DNA of 64,000 bases from Paramyrothecium sp. XJ0827. Its lineage: Eukaryota > Ascomycota > Sordariomycetes > Hypocreales > Stachybotryaceae. The notes below the pieces were generated by a model that was given only the letters and a program-made list of their open reading frames with translations, was not told the DNA's origin and did not search any database. Each line of letters begins with the position of its first letter. Position 1 is the stretch's first letter. Below are positions 45,501 to 57,759 of this stretch, one piece after another. The DNA lies in contig JAJFPB010000001.1 of assembly GCA_020881915.1 (NCBI GenBank), positions 5,456,001 to 5,520,000 on the forward strand, in the 5' to 3' direction. The translations under genes and the position numbers were made by a program.

Positions 45501-45853
45501 TCTGGATGAGGACGTGTAAATAAAAGGCCTGGTGCAACCAGTGAGGGTGGTATTAACCTTTCCGCGGAGGGTAATTGTCGCAAACAGAGTCGCCTCGGGC
45601 TCAGCCTCGGATTGGAGGATGCCTATGATGGTGCCCCATGAGTCTTTCTACTCGACGGGGCAAATGACGGGTTAGCGGTCGCGGTACGGACAGACGTCCA
45701 ACTTCAGCATGTCGCACAACCCACCGATTTCTGAAACCTCTCCAAGTACTCGTGGGCCGACTTCTTCGCGCTTTGCTCGCCGCTGCGCATCGTCATGACG
45801 GCACCGAGCACGTCGGATGGCGCAAACGCCTCCTGCGCCCCGTTGGAAGCCAT
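42570..45853 (-). CDS. MTR10: Mtr10/transportin-SR karyopherin
   Basis: Mtr10 is an importin-beta family receptor that returns SR-type mRNA-binding proteins to the nucleus and participates in tRNA trafficking. Six exons on the minus strand: 45853-45725, 45647-45558, 45501-45220, 45119-45029, 44954-43671 and 43609-42570. They total 2916 nt and encode 971 aa, almost identical to the yeast length. All introns (56-100 nt) have GT-AG ends and consistent phase. The protein starts MASNGAQEAFAPSDVLGAV. The N-terminal Ran-binding region includes KKSAHEYLERFQKS and SWGTIIGILQ. HEAT repeats continue to the end, which reads LLQDFTNTYRRRNVAPRDGL and then ATRFQFSG, as in fungal orthologues. Confidence 0.96.
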
Positions 45854-46976
45854 CGCAGCTGCAGCGACAGGTTCCGGGTACGTGAGGGTCGAATGGGGAG
45901 GTAAAGACGAAGCGTCCGCGGCTTATGTGCAATCTGGTTCTATCAAGACTGCAGTCGGCCTTTGTAGATGTTGGAGGAACGAAGGCATGCAATGCCTCAC
46001 GCGGGGTTGGAGGATAGGCTCGAGGTGGGGGCAGTGAGAGCAGGTGGAAATGGCGAGAAAAAAATAGCAAGGAACGAAAGCTGCCAGAAATACAAAGGCA
46101 AGGAGGACAAGGCTTTCAGATAGGGCCCCCTAATGCAGACAAGGAAGGTCTAAAAATAAAACCGAGAAAAAGTTCAAGGCTGATTGCTCAAGAACTTGAC
46201 GCAGCAACAAAAGGAGACGGAATATTTCTCCTTGCTAAGTGAGCAGGTTCTGGAGACAAGCAAATATGCCTGGGTCGATGTCAGGATACAGACACCGGAA
46301 GCTAAGCTACTGGGATTGCGGTTGCTCTTGGAAACATGGTGTCGTCGTTTTGCATCTTCAGGTTCTTGCGCACGGTTGTTCAGGCCCCACGCCTGCAGCG
46401 CCTGTACCGTAGTACCTCCTCCGTCGTACTGTGGTACAACGGTCCCGGCTATGACGCGGGAGTAGTCTGGAGTAGCTGAGAGCGGTGGCCAATGTTCCTG
46501 GAGCTTGATGTTACTGGCCAATGCGAGGCAGATCCTCTCGGGTACATGAAATGTCGTCAACATGATAAGGTACATTAGCCAACTACAGCCACACATACCT
46601 ACCTTAAGGTACCTACCACCTACACACACATATAAGAAATCTATCAGCCCATCCAAGTTCTCTAGTGTATCGTGTAGAATTCGAAGAGGAAGAAAAAGAG
46701 TAGGAAGCAGAAGACATGTTCGTCACTGCCAAGAGCACGGTTGCCTTTTTCTTCCCTTTTCTCTCTCTTTTCACTACTATGTATCTTAGGTTGTCAACAG
46801 GGTCGCTACAAGGCCAGCGCACCACGCAGCCGAGATCGGCGAGTTAAACGTTGGCCTTGTGACTGTTGAATATCATACAGATTCATGCCAAAAAGGAAGA
46901 AAATAACATGTTATTCTCCGGAATCCAGCCCAGAGTGCTTGGTGGTTGGCCAACCGTGGCTAATGTTTTCTTTTAT
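45854..46976. other. Non-coding region between MTR10 and the MTHFS gene
   Basis: This 1.1-kb gap contains the MTR10 promoter and the downstream UTR of the cyclo-ligase gene on the same strand. A 160-codon minus-strand frame (46174-46656) has no family resemblance. A palindromic TACCTTAAGGTACCTACC segment lies at about 46600-46618. Confidence 0.5.
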
Positions 46977-47790
46977 TCATGGCTTTACATCTGTGCTTAA
47001 GCCTCCTAGTACCTGGCCATCTCCAAGTATGAGCCCGTCCAGCCGCCGGTCATGAGGCCCTGTCGGGATACGCTCCGTTGCTGTGGCCGGCAACATCTGC
47101 TCCGAGAGGGCCAATCCATACAGCTGCAGATGGCCTTGGTGCTTTGCGTCCTTGGACTGCGGTTGCGACAGGTATCTGTTAATAAAGAAGTCATAGAAGC
47201 CTTTGCCGTGACCCAGTCTTCGTATCGAACCAGATTCATCAGCATCAAACGCTACTCCGGGCATCAAAATCAAGTCAAGCGAGGAGTCATCCGTCCTCTC
47301 GCCGTCCGGCCCGCCCAGGACACGTTGCCGCTCGCCGACTGTGGCAGAGTCAACGCTCGGAATGCCCCAGCGGTCTCGTGCCAGCCCCTCGTAGTCCTGT
47401 ATGTCCTTGAGCTGAACCATGTCCATAACCCGTCCAGGCGTATCAAGCGTTTGGAACGGAGACTTGTGAAGGTACGGGACAAAGACATGCTTTCCGGATT
47501 CCAAGGCATGGCGTACAAGCGCATCAGTCTGGATCTCAGCTGCAGGCATGGAGAGGTATATGCTAATGCGCTGGGCGTTCTGATAAGGCGGGAAGTCCTT
47601 GAGTACCTCAAACACTCTCCTACCTAATGATTGTAAGCCGAAGTGGATCGAGGTGACGGCAATGGCAGAGTGCGGCTTTACTTTGCGAAAGCACGGATTC
47701 TTGGGAGACGCTGGCGAGCTTCTGCTTCATGAGCGCTCGCATGTGCTGCTTGGCAGCCTTCAGAGGGACGGCCATGTCTGATTGCGTCAT
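46977..47790 (-). CDS. FAU1: 5-formyltetrahydrofolate cyclo-ligase (MTHFS)
   Basis: Converts 5-formyl-THF to 5,10-methenyl-THF with ATP, salvaging the storage form of folate. Exons on the minus strand are 47790-47682 and 47623-46977, giving 251 aa. An in-frame ATG at 47775 with better start context would give 246 aa. The intron (58 nt, donor GTAAAG) joins VLSQS to RRVFEVLKDFPPYQNA. Family motifs are AAKQHMRALMKQ near the N-terminus, RISIYLSMP, HVFVPYL, and LDLILMPGVAFD followed by RLGHGKGFYDFFINRY, which is the ATP/folate site signature. Location is probably cytosolic, since no targeting signal is evident. Confidence 0.93.
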
Positions 47791-49060
47791 GGGAATGCCA
47801 ATGCCAGAGCTGGGGCGTGGAAAACGAAAAAATTGACCGCTCCGATGGACTGGCTGCCAACGGCGCTTGCGCAACGTAATGGAACTATCGCGGTGATTTG
47901 AGTAAGTGTAGTTCACACCGCATTCTGCTGACACGGCGCTGCTTGGATCTATGAAATAGACGCTCCACTCAAAACCCTCACTTGATGAACGGCTCATGAG
48001 GATTGCTGGGCAGGTCCAGGGAAGAGGGAGGCCCAGTCCGTTTCCGGTTAGAGCAAGAATATCCCAGGAACCTCGTGCCTCCTTGTGCGGGAGTGTGTCG
48101 ATCCAGGATGTGTTGAAGCGTCTCCCGGTGACATGCAGAGTCGAGAAGAGAAAGCAGCTTGAACACGGCGTCGAGCTACCTTAGTCTAAGAGTGCCTGGC
48201 GCCTTGTAGTGAGATTGGCTTGCCATGCGTGGTGTTGCGGTCAACTCGCCTCGCTTCCCTCCAGTATCGACGCGCCAGTCCGGTATCATCCAAACCTCTG
48301 ATACAAGAATACTTGCTGCTGTTAGCGGACCCTGTACCGTGGCCCGGCAAGGTACCGAAAGGCAAGGTAGCATAAGCTTCCCCAGCAATCGAATCTGTCG
48401 CCTTTTCCCTCTCGCGACTTTCCCATCCTTTCCCAGACCTCGCCCGCCCCCGGGTTCTTCCACAATCACGAATGCATGCTGACGTGCAAAGCGTCTGCCA
48501 CCAACTCTTGCTGCAGGACTTCCCCGGTAGCATCGTCCAGTAAGCGGCATTAAAAGCGTGTCTCGGCCTGCCGCAACCCACCATCACGTCGTCGGCATAT
48601 CGGACTGGGGCCCTTTCGAATCGGCTCAGGCGTTGGACAGGCTGACTGGACTGGTGCTACTGTCACAAAGGACCCCCGAGCTCCACCAAAACCTGCAGGA
48701 GTCCAAGTCCGTGGTGCAGCGGTGCATTGCCTTGCATTACTGCTTCGCATAACCGCCACTTTCCCGCTGTAGCCGCTGCATTGACTGATATAGCGAAGCC
48801 CGAGGGTGCCTAATCAAACCGCCTTCTCGAAATCGCGATTGCCTGCCCTGCACTGCGCTGCACTGCACTGCCATGCCTTGCGGTCCCTGATCCCGATCGC
48901 TGGAGAGCACACCCACCACCCTTTTCTTGCTACCAAGACTTGCCTACAGGGCACGTTTTCCGGTGCCTGCCTTAACGAACCACCAACCACCAAGCATCGC
49001 CAATCCACTTCAGGCACTCACCCCACCCTGCTGGGACCACCCGCCCTGTCCAGCCCCGCC
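47791..49060. other. Divergent promoter region (MTHFS / OPT transporter)
   Basis: This 1.27-kb gap lies between divergent start codons. The frame of the OPT gene is open upstream to 48806, but no ATG occurs in it before 49061, so the upstream part is treated as a leader. Low-complexity CACTGC repeats lie near 48850-48875. No separate gene is recognised. Confidence 0.55.
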
Positions 49061-52000
49061 ATGGGTCGACGCACCTCGAGCATCACTTCGTCACCGTCAC
49101 CACACTTCGCGCGGCGTGACTCTACCGACCTGCACCAAGCTGTCGCGCTTCAAGCCCTGCCGCACTTGTCGGCTTTGCCTACGACCACGACCACGACCAC
49201 GACTAGTCCCGGTCCTGTCTCAGCCTCTGACTCTCCGCCTATACCGCCTGATCCGACAACCTCCACCCTCCCAGCATCGTCTATATATAACGAGCGCCTG
49301 CATCAAGACCCTGTTCATCGCCCTCCGCCCTCCAGTCCTGGTCCTGCCGCCGACGACCCGCCCTTTCCGAGATCAATTGATCCCCACAATGATCCCCTCT
49401 CGCAACGGCTGACTGAGGCAATAGCTCTCGATCCAGCTCACGGCGCTCAGCCCGACGATTCCGCCATGGCGTCTAAGACGACGCCCTTCCTGCTTCAAGG
49501 CCAGGCCGACCGCCGCGACTCGCCCGACTACGGCGCGATGGCCTTGACGCCGGACCGCAATGCTTCGCCGGCCGGCAGCGACTCTTACGCCGTCAATTCT
49601 CTCCCCCTGCGTCGAGTCACCGACACGACCAGAAGCGATAGTTCGAGGCGTTCCGTCCTCTCCAAAAAGTCCTCGCGCCTTTCCGAGGACATCGAGGGCG
49701 CCGTTCTCGTATCTGGCCTCGACGGTCGGTTTGGCGCCGCCGAGGCCTCTCTTCACGGCGGCATGCTCGAGGATCACATGAAGGACGACCAGAGTTCCGA
49801 GGACGACCCGCTACTCGATGACCAAGATGGCGATTCGCAGCTCGGCTATGACGATGATAATGATGACAACTCCCCCCATGAGGCTGTCCGCGCCTCGGTT
49901 CCCTCCACCGACAACACGACCTTATCTGTGAATACGCCCCGCATGTGGTGTTTGTCTGTTTTGTTTTCCATTCTTGGATCATCCACGAATCTATTCTTCT
50001 CGTTAAGATACCCTAGCGTTGCAATTACCCCCATCATTGCCCTACTTCTTGTACATCCCCTCGGTCACCTATGGGACTACCTGTTGAAACGCCCTTACGA
50101 CCCCGTGGAGGAATTTGTAGATGGTGTTCTTGCGCGACCGGCGTCTGGAAGGGCCGACATGCCTCGCTCTCAGAAACGCTTTCCTTCTTGGCGTCGGTGG
50201 CTTGCGCAAGGCCGGTGGAACGAAAAGGAGCATACCTGTGTCTACGTCAGCAGCAATGTCGCCTTCGGCTTCGCGTTTGCGACTGACGTGATAGTAGAGC
50301 AGACCAAGTTCTACAATCAAGAGGCGCCAATCGTATACCAGCTGCTCTTGACTATCTCAACGCAGGTCTTAGGGTACGGCTTTGCAGGTATAACCCGGGA
50401 GTTTCTCGTCAAGCCTGCCGGCATGATCTGGCCCGGCACGCTCATGTCTGCAGCCATGTTCACCACTCTTCACAAGCAGGATAACAAGCCAGCGAATGGC
50501 TGGACAATGAGCCGATGGCGTTTCTTCTACATTGTGTGGATCGGGGCCTTCGTCTTCTACTTCCTGCCTGGCTTGCTGATGCCCGCGCTCAGTTACTTCA
50601 ATGTAATTACATGGTTCGCACCCAAGAATGTCGTGCTTGCGAACCTCTTCGGTGTGGCCTCGGGTCTTGGTCTGTTTCCCCTGACTTTTGACTGGGCGCA
50701 AATCACCTACGTCGGCTCGCCCTTACTTGTGCCCTTCTGGGCAGCGATGAATGTGGTCGGGGGTCTTGCCATCATCATGTGGATCATCGCACCAATCCTA
50801 TACTACTCCAATTTTCTCTTCTCGGCCTACATGCCCATCTTATCTGCCGCAGTCTTCGACAACACCGGCCATGTGTACGACGTGAGCAGGATTCTAACCA
50901 GCGACTACGTCTTTGATCGGACCGCCTATCAAAAGTATAGCCGCGTCTTCCTGCCAGTCACGTACATGCTGAGCTACGGAATGCAATTCGCCGGGCTGGC
51001 CGCGTTGCTCACCCACACCCTTGTCTGGCATGGGCAAGATATCTGGAGGACCGGAAAGAGAGCATTTGCCGATGTCAGGGGAAAGCCGCAGGCAGCGTAC
51101 CACCGGGTGTCCAGCTCGCCGGGTGCTCGACCATACCAACATCAGAACATGTCCGGGTCGTTCCCCAATCTCGACGGCCTGATGAGTCGCGAAGATGTCC
51201 ACAGTCGACTGATGAAGCGGTACAAAGACGCGCCCCTCAGCTGGTATTTGCTGACGTTTGCCTCGATGGCCGCCATCGGCATCTTTATTGTCGAATAGTA
51301 AGTGCTCGCCTTTTGTCGCTGTCCTTCAGAACAAGCTTGCTAACGCGGTCAGCTATCCTGTGCATCTCCCATGGTACGGTTTGTTGCTCGCTCTTGGCAT
51401 CGGCGCGCTCTTCTTCATCCCCAACGGCATCATCATGGCTGTCACGAACCAGCACAGCAGCATCTACCTCATTTGCCAGCTCATTTGCGGCGTCGTGTTT
51501 CCCGGTCGTCCCATGGCGAACATGGTCTTCGTCACTTACGGCTACATATCATCCGCCCAGGGCATCAAATTCGCCTCGGACTTGAAGCTGGGCCATTACA
51601 TGAAAATCCCGCCCCGCATCCTCTTCACCGTCCAGATCGTTGCGACTCTAGTGTCTTCGGTCACCCAGATTGGTGTCCTGAATTGGATGTTTGCCAACGT
51701 TTCCGGCCTCTGCACTCCCGAGGCCGTCAACGGGTTCACGTGTCCCATCGCACGGGTGCACTTCAACGGCTCCATATTGTGGGGTGTTGTCGGCCCTGGT
51801 GAGTTCTTCGGCCCCGAGGCCCTATACAGGTGGCTCGTCTATTGCTTCCCCCTCGGTGCCCTACTACCCATCCCTCTTTGGCTCTACAGCCGCAACAAGA
51901 AAAAGAGCCTTCTCCGCAAAATCAACTTCCCCGTCATATTCGGCGCAATGGCGTGGATCCCGCCCGCCACGGGTCTCAACTTCTCCGTCTGGGCCCTGGT

Positions 52001-52262
52001 CTGCTTTGTCTTCAACTACTTGATCAAGAACCGCGCCAACGCTTGGTGGAGCAAGTACACCATGACCATGAGCGCCGCGCTCGATTCGGGCCTAGCGTTT
52101 GGCATCGTCGTCGTCTTCTTCGGCTTCATCTATCCAGGACTCATGGATGGCTTCAGCTGGTGGGGCACCGAGGTGTACAAGCAAGGCTGTGACTGGCAGG
52201 CGTGTTCATACATGACCTTGGGTGAAGGCGAGCGCTTCGGTCCGGACGTATGGAAGCAATAA
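49061..52262 (+). CDS. OPT-family oligopeptide transporter
   Basis: Predicted proton-coupled transporter of small peptides or peptide-like metal chelates. Exons are 49061-51297 and 51353-52262; the 55-nt intron has donor GTAAGT and a GCTAAC branch site. The product is 1048 aa starting MGRRTSSITS at an ATG in strong context; a shorter start at 49466 would give 913 aa. The N-terminal roughly 290 residues are disordered, rich in Ser, Pro and Asp, with an eight-threonine run and an acidic stretch (YDDDNDDN). About 14-16 membrane helices follow, beginning MWCLSVLFSILGSSTNLFF. Family motifs include NEKEHTCVYVSSNVAFGFA (the KEH motif) and KLGHYMKIPPRILF near the C-terminus. Substrate and membrane cannot be read from sequence. 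Confidence 0.94.
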
Positions 52263-52522
52263 TAGATATGGCTTAGAATTGTGTTTTTTTGCTTACATCG
52301 TGCTTGCACATAGACGCTTTTTGGAAATGCATAATCATGAATAGAGAACAGCTCTTTGGAGCATATACCACTTAAACGAGCATCCCGACGTTGTGTTATC
52401 GTCTATAAAATGCCTTAATCCTTTACCGCGTTTCGACGTTTCGCAGATTACTTATACAGCATGACAACCCTCAACGTGCGGAGCTGCCAATCACAAACCC
52501 TTCAACTTCCGACGAGCCTTAT

Positions 52523-55405
52523 TTATTTCCCATCGTCCCACTCCGGGTTCTGTGCGATAGTTAGTACGACTAGGATTCTCTCGTTGCGGGTAATAAGTTA
52601 AAGCCTTACCTTTCGTAGAATGACCAGTCCTTCTAGTGTGCTGTTCAAGCTGATGTACTCTTCATCTTCCAGTTCCGCGCGCTCACCATAGCCCAAGAGC
52701 ACAGGGGTACTCTGAGTTTGCCAACCAGTGATGGTCTTTGGTCGACCAGCCTGGCCAACTACGTCCACGGCCTGACCGACGCGGACATTGACCTTGAGAG
52801 GCTTCAGCTTCTCATCCAATGTCACTAAGAAGCGTGGGTGCATGGCTGTGACGAGGAAGTAAAGCAGGTAGTGGGAGTTTGAGGTAATAAATTCCTTGGG
52901 GTCGATCAAAGCGATCAAGGTGGCCAAAATACCGGCAGTCGATACGCGAGAGAGCACCTGCCTGTCGGTATGGAAGGGGTTAATGGACAACGTTCCCTTG
53001 CCCATGTGCAGAAGACCTTGGGCAATGCGGACCATAAAAAGCGCATCTTGGTCACGGTGGTAGTAGCTGGCCAGTTGCCTCAACAACTGGGCCAACCTTG
53101 CGTTGTTCGTACCTGCACCGAGCATTCCCATGGCGAAGATGGCGTTGATCGCGACCTCAGAGTCATTGTCATGGCTGTATCGGGAGAGTGTATCGTAGAC
53201 CTTCATCTGCGGGTTGCTAGGGCTGATAAGGCCCATGGCCAGGGGGACAGCCTTGCGGATGTTCGCTTCGCCGTAATGCATGAGGTGGCCAAACTGCCGC
53301 AGAACCATCTCCTGCCCGACCTCTTCACCCATAGCAACCAAAGCGATGCCGATGACAGCATAGGCTTGAAGAAGTTCGTCGCCCTTCTTGTCATCTGATT
53401 CCTCCTTGTGCTCGTTGCAAATATGTAGGAGTTCCTGGATTTTCAGTACAGCTCCCGTACCAGCCCAGGCGCAGATCTCTGCTAGCACTGCAGTCGGCTT
53501 AGACATGGGGTGGTCGATCGCTTTGAGAGTCTCGAGAATGACATCGACCTCCTCTTGTCGTCCGAAGAACAACAGACCGAGACCAAGCGCAAGGAATCGC
53601 GTCCATTTGTCGGTCAACTGGCTCTTGCGTTCATCATCCATCAGCGTCGTCACAATGGCTTCGCTGACGTCAGGGTGTGAAGAGCCAACAAAGACGAGGC
53701 CGCAAGATAGTGCGGCCATCGCTGAGATTTGCATGTCTTGGGACGAGTCTGAAATGAATGGGAGGAGAAGTTCCAGTACGTCCTCCTTGTTAGAGCCAGC
53801 GTACGATAAACCAAGACCCATGATACAGGCCGTGCGAACAAGAGGATTGGGGTGGTTGAGCTTTTCAGAATCACCCAGAAGAGCAACGGCCGGTTCGGAA
53901 TCTATACAAACGCCCGAGTTCATGATACCGATAGCGAGCATAGCGCCGGCAGCAATTTCTGGTTCCGTAGCATAGGTATATCGGTCAATCTTGTCCAGGC
54001 CATTCTCTATATCCCAGAGGAAAAGAGTGCCGATAGAGGCGACGGTTGACATCATGCCGTCAGACTTCGTCTTCCAAACCCAGGATTCCTTCTCGCCATC
54101 CACGAGCATCATTTTATCATGACCAAAACCAGCATTGACAAATGCGTTGACAAAGCCAGCGGCGAGGTTGTGCCGTGCTGAGTCTAGGTTGGTCATGCCA
54201 GCAACACGGCTGCTCTCAAGGTGGCTCTTGTAGATGTCTTCGGTGGTCTTCGGTTCCAAAATATTGAGTTCTTTTCCCAAGGACTTGAAATGCTCGGACA
54301 ACTTAAGATTCGACAAGCTTTCAGAGACGTCATGGTCCTCCTCCGATTCGATAGGTAAGTCAAGGACTATTCTTTGCCGAGCAATGAGGAAAGCCAGTTG
54401 TTTCCTCAAAGCCGGGTCCTCGGCCTTGTCGAAATCGGCCTTGATCAAGTCCATATCGTGTAGTCGGATGGCAAGAACCATTGCCTGTGCGAATCGCTTG
54501 TACTCAATGTAAATGTTGTGTGCGGTTCGTAGGAATGTCTCGTTGTCGGGGTACGTCAAAAGGTTGACCATTGTGACCATGTAAAGACAGACGCGCGCGT
54601 AGGTGTTTTCGTCCACAAACTTCGGGATTTCCTCGATGATTTCCAACTCGCTCATCAAGTCGACGGCATCGGCCTCGGCGTTGCTCTTGATGAAGAGGGG
54701 AACAAGAACAAGGGCGAGATCAACGAGATCTTTGGTGGGTTCGTCGGCAGTTATTCGCTTGCCATACACTTCACCGATCTCCAAAGCCAGGTGTCGAACG
54801 TACTCGTGGCCCCAGGAACCAATGTCAGAAGTTGGTGCCAGTAGTCGGTATTTGAGTGTGTCCTGCCTGTCCTCATCCGAGTAGGTCATACCAATGACAG
54901 ATAGCACATCCGCTAGTGACGTCTTGTTGTCGCCAGCAGGCCACTCTTCGTAAAGCTTTGTTAGCGTCTCGTAGTGTGGTCGTAGGAACTTCAGCGGTTT
55001 CGGTACTGCCGTCATAGAAGATGTCGAGGTCTTGATGGAGGTCTTCATAGCTTCGAGGGCCGCCTTGTAGAGGGAATCGTTTGATTCCTGTGCAGAGTTA
55101 GTATCGGGGCGCGCAATCTTGACAGAAGTGATGCAGAGTTCCTACCGTCAGGCGCTCAACGATCATATCCAGCTCGCTCTTCAGTTGCTGGTCCTCCTCG
55201 TTCAGTTCCTCTTCGGCAGCTGTGCACATAGTTAGCCATCCGTTGCATCTCGAAGTGAGGAGGCCCCGCTGCACATACAGCCTTTCTTGCCATCATCCTT
55301 CTTCCCATTCAAAAGGGGCAGTGACTTCTCATCCTTCGAGTCCTGCACGGCCTTGCCCTTGCCCTTGTCCGCCGCCGCTTTAGGCACATCGCTGTCCTGA
55401 GCCAT
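52523..55405 (-). CDS. RPN1: 26S proteasome base subunit Rpn1
   Basis: Rpn1 is the largest base subunit of the 19S regulatory particle and docks ubiquitin receptors and Ubp6. Exons on the minus strand are 55405-55279, 55219-55146, 55087-52610 and 52549-52523, giving 901 aa. The protein starts MAQDSDVPKAAADKGKGK, followed by the acidic EEELNEEDQQLKSELDMIVER. The N-terminal conserved core includes LKFLRPHYETL. Central proteasome/cyclosome repeats are clear, for example ASIGTLFLWDIENGLDKIDRY, AMLAIGIMNSGVC and TACIMGLGLSYAG. The last intron (60 nt, GTACTAAC branch site) adds NPEWDDGK to EGLVILRK; without it the frame would end three residues later at RKVRL. The gene is convergent with the OPT gene and divergent from RIO2. 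Confidence 0.97.
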
Positions 55406-55961
55406 CTTGACAACGACGTAATGACCACGCCGGCTTCGTCTGGAACAAATAGGAAAGCTGGAGTAAAATATCGTCGAAGGTTGTATGTCCAAAGAGTCTA
55501 ATCCGACAAGTCACCGCACTTGGAAGAGCGCAGCGCTATGAATTGGCAAGGGTTGTGGTCGTACGTGGCTAGGTGGTGGAAGGTGATGGATCGGCTTGGT
55601 AAAGCTCTAGAGGACCTTGTCAGGCAAGGCAGGTACGTAGAGCTTCGAGTTACGTGAGGCATTGCCGCCTACAACCTCCAGCCTTGCAGTCACGTGAAAT
55701 CTAGCATTTGATGAGTAATGCATTGCCAGGTACCTTAGCTCGAAGCTTAAGCACAACCAGGATCTCACATGTCTTATCGATAAGACGTAATCGGAGAAAT
55801 TTCTCGATACCAAAACATACACCCCACCATGGATGTCCCTCCAAGATTGATGTGTCTAAGTGAAATATCAACCTTGGATAACCACAGCCTTTCCGCCGCA
55901 CCTACCCCTACACTCCAGACAGGACTTTTGAGGCGACAAGGAATCCACACGGTGGCCCACG
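55406..55961. promoter_or_regulatory. Bidirectional promoter region (RPN1 / RIO2)
   Basis: These 556 bp lie between divergent start codons. I looked for the proteasome-associated control element GGTGGCAAA and its reverse complement and did not see an exact copy. The regulatory role is inferred from position. Confidence 0.5.
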
Positions 55962-57280
55962 ATGAAGTTGGATACCAGAGCTATGCGCTACCTGGCGGCA
56001 GAGGATTGGCGTGTTCTCACAGCAGTACGTTGGCGTTCTTCACTGAGCCGTCGCACCCTTGCCGTTCGATTCTAACGACCTGCTAGGTTGAAATGGGCAG
56101 CAAAAATCATGAGCTTGTTCCCACTCCACTGATTGAAAAGCTTTCACGGCTTCGAGGTGGCGTTAGCGGCGTTCACAAGAGCATATCTGCATTGGCTAAG
56201 GTTGGGCTCATTGCTCGGGTAAAGGAAGCCAAGTATGACGGCTACCGCTTGACGTACGGCGGCCTGGATTATCTCGCTCTTCACACTCATGCTACTCGGA
56301 AAGATGTGTACAGTGTTGGCAACAGGATCGGTGTCGGCAAGGAGAGCGACATCATGGTCGTTGCGGACCACAAGGGCAAGCAATGCGTTCTGAAGATCCA
56401 CAGACTGGGTCGGATTTCCTTCCGCTCAGTCAAGTCCAACAGAGATTATCTCAAGAACCGAGCATCGGGATCTTGGATGTACCTGTCGCGACTGGCGGCG
56501 ATGAAGGAATTCGCCTTCATGAAGGCGTTGTATGAGGAAGGCTTTCCTGTTCCAGAACCTCTGGCACAGTCGAGGCATACGATTGTCATGAGCCTAATAG
56601 ACGCATTCCCGCTACGTCAAATTGCTACAGTACCAGACCCTGCATCTCTGTATGCCGACTTGATTGGTCTCATCCTCCGGCTTGCAAAGCACGGCCTTAT
56701 CCACGGAGATTTCAACGAGTTCAACATCATCATCAAAGAAACAACGGTAAAAACAGAGACCGGAGAGGAAAGCTTGCACTTAGAGCCTGTTATCATCGAC
56801 TTCCCACAGATGGTCTCCATGGATCATACCAATGCTGAGATGTATTTCGACAGAGATGTTGACTGCATCAAGCGCTTCTTCAGCCGACGCTTTCATTTCA
56901 CAAGTACTCAACCAGGACCTTTCTACAAGGACGCAAAAAAAACCCTGAGCAGGGACGGCGCCAAGAGACTGGATGCTTCAGTCATGGCATCTGGCTTCAC
57001 TAAGAAGATGCTGAAGGATTTGGAGGCGGCCATCAACGAGCAGGTGAAGGAGAAGGGTGACGGCGAAGGAGTCTCAGACCAGGACGAGGATGAGGACGAG
57101 GACGAGGACAGCGCTTCCGACGAGGAGCACGAAGAGGACAATGGACCGCTTCTTGGCGAAGGTGTAGGAGCTGAAAACCTAGGAGGCGACTCGCTCGACA
57201 AGGAGTCAGGCGCTGGGCAAGCCACGGATCTGGTAGATACCGAGGGTTTGTCCAAGCTGTCTATCCAGCCGGGCAACTAA
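55962..57280 (+). CDS. RIO2: Rio2 atypical protein kinase/ATPase
   Basis: Rio2 acts in late cytoplasmic maturation of the pre-40S ribosomal subunit. Exons are 55962-56024 and 56087-57280, giving 418 aa; the 62-nt intron has donor GTACGT and a CTAAC branch site. The protein starts MKLDTRAMRYLAAEDWRVLT. The N-terminal winged helix (about residues 1-95) includes MGSKNHELVPTPLI. The RIO kinase domain follows, with the flexible phosphate loop GVGKESD (about 103-109) and the catalytic loop HGDFNEFN (Asp229). The metal-binding IDFPQMVS has Asp259. The C-terminus is highly acidic, with an Asp/Glu repeat around residues 340-360. All catalytic residues are present. Confidence 0.97.
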
Positions 57281-57759
57281 AGTCAATCATTAGGTTTCAA
57301 AGAACCAGTTTTCCTTTCCTGCACCCTCGCAGTAACAGCGTGTTCAGTCTTGTTACAAAATGCATTTTAACGCATGTTAATGGGAGATGGTTTGGGACAT
57401 GCGAGTCCCAGGATGTAGCGTCACGCCAATATACAATGATTCACGATGCATGAACTTGAACACCCTTTTTTACAGCGCAAACAAATCCATTAATCTTCCC
57501 GATTATACTCCTTGTCTGTCACAACTGCCACTCCTTAAAATCTAAAGTACAACGTGTGTGAAATGAGCCCTCCCGCACGATTTCGTCAGGTGTATCTGCC
57601 AAGTCAGAGCATAAAATGTTCCGCAGCCGCGTATTACTATCATGACGAATTAAAGCAGGCGATTCCATCAAGAAGTGAAGTAAATCATGATCAAAGTAAT
57701 GAGGTAGTGGACCTATGCCACGTCGGCATATCAACTCGCCATGAGTGCACATCAGACTC
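57281..57759. other. Intergenic 3' region between RIO2 and the RRM gene (tail-to-tail)
   Basis: These 479 bp lie between two convergent stop codons and hold both 3' UTRs. Short open frames are not gene-like. Confidence 0.55.

Noticed and set aside
46174..46656. 160-codon minus-strand frame between MTR10 and the MTHFS gene
   Set aside because: Composition looks random and no family similarity could be recognised. It lies where UTR and promoter are expected.
55406..55961. Proteasome-associated control element in the RPN1 promoter
   Set aside because: No exact GGTGGCAAA or reverse complement seen. Many filamentous fungi do not use the yeast Rpn4 element anyway.
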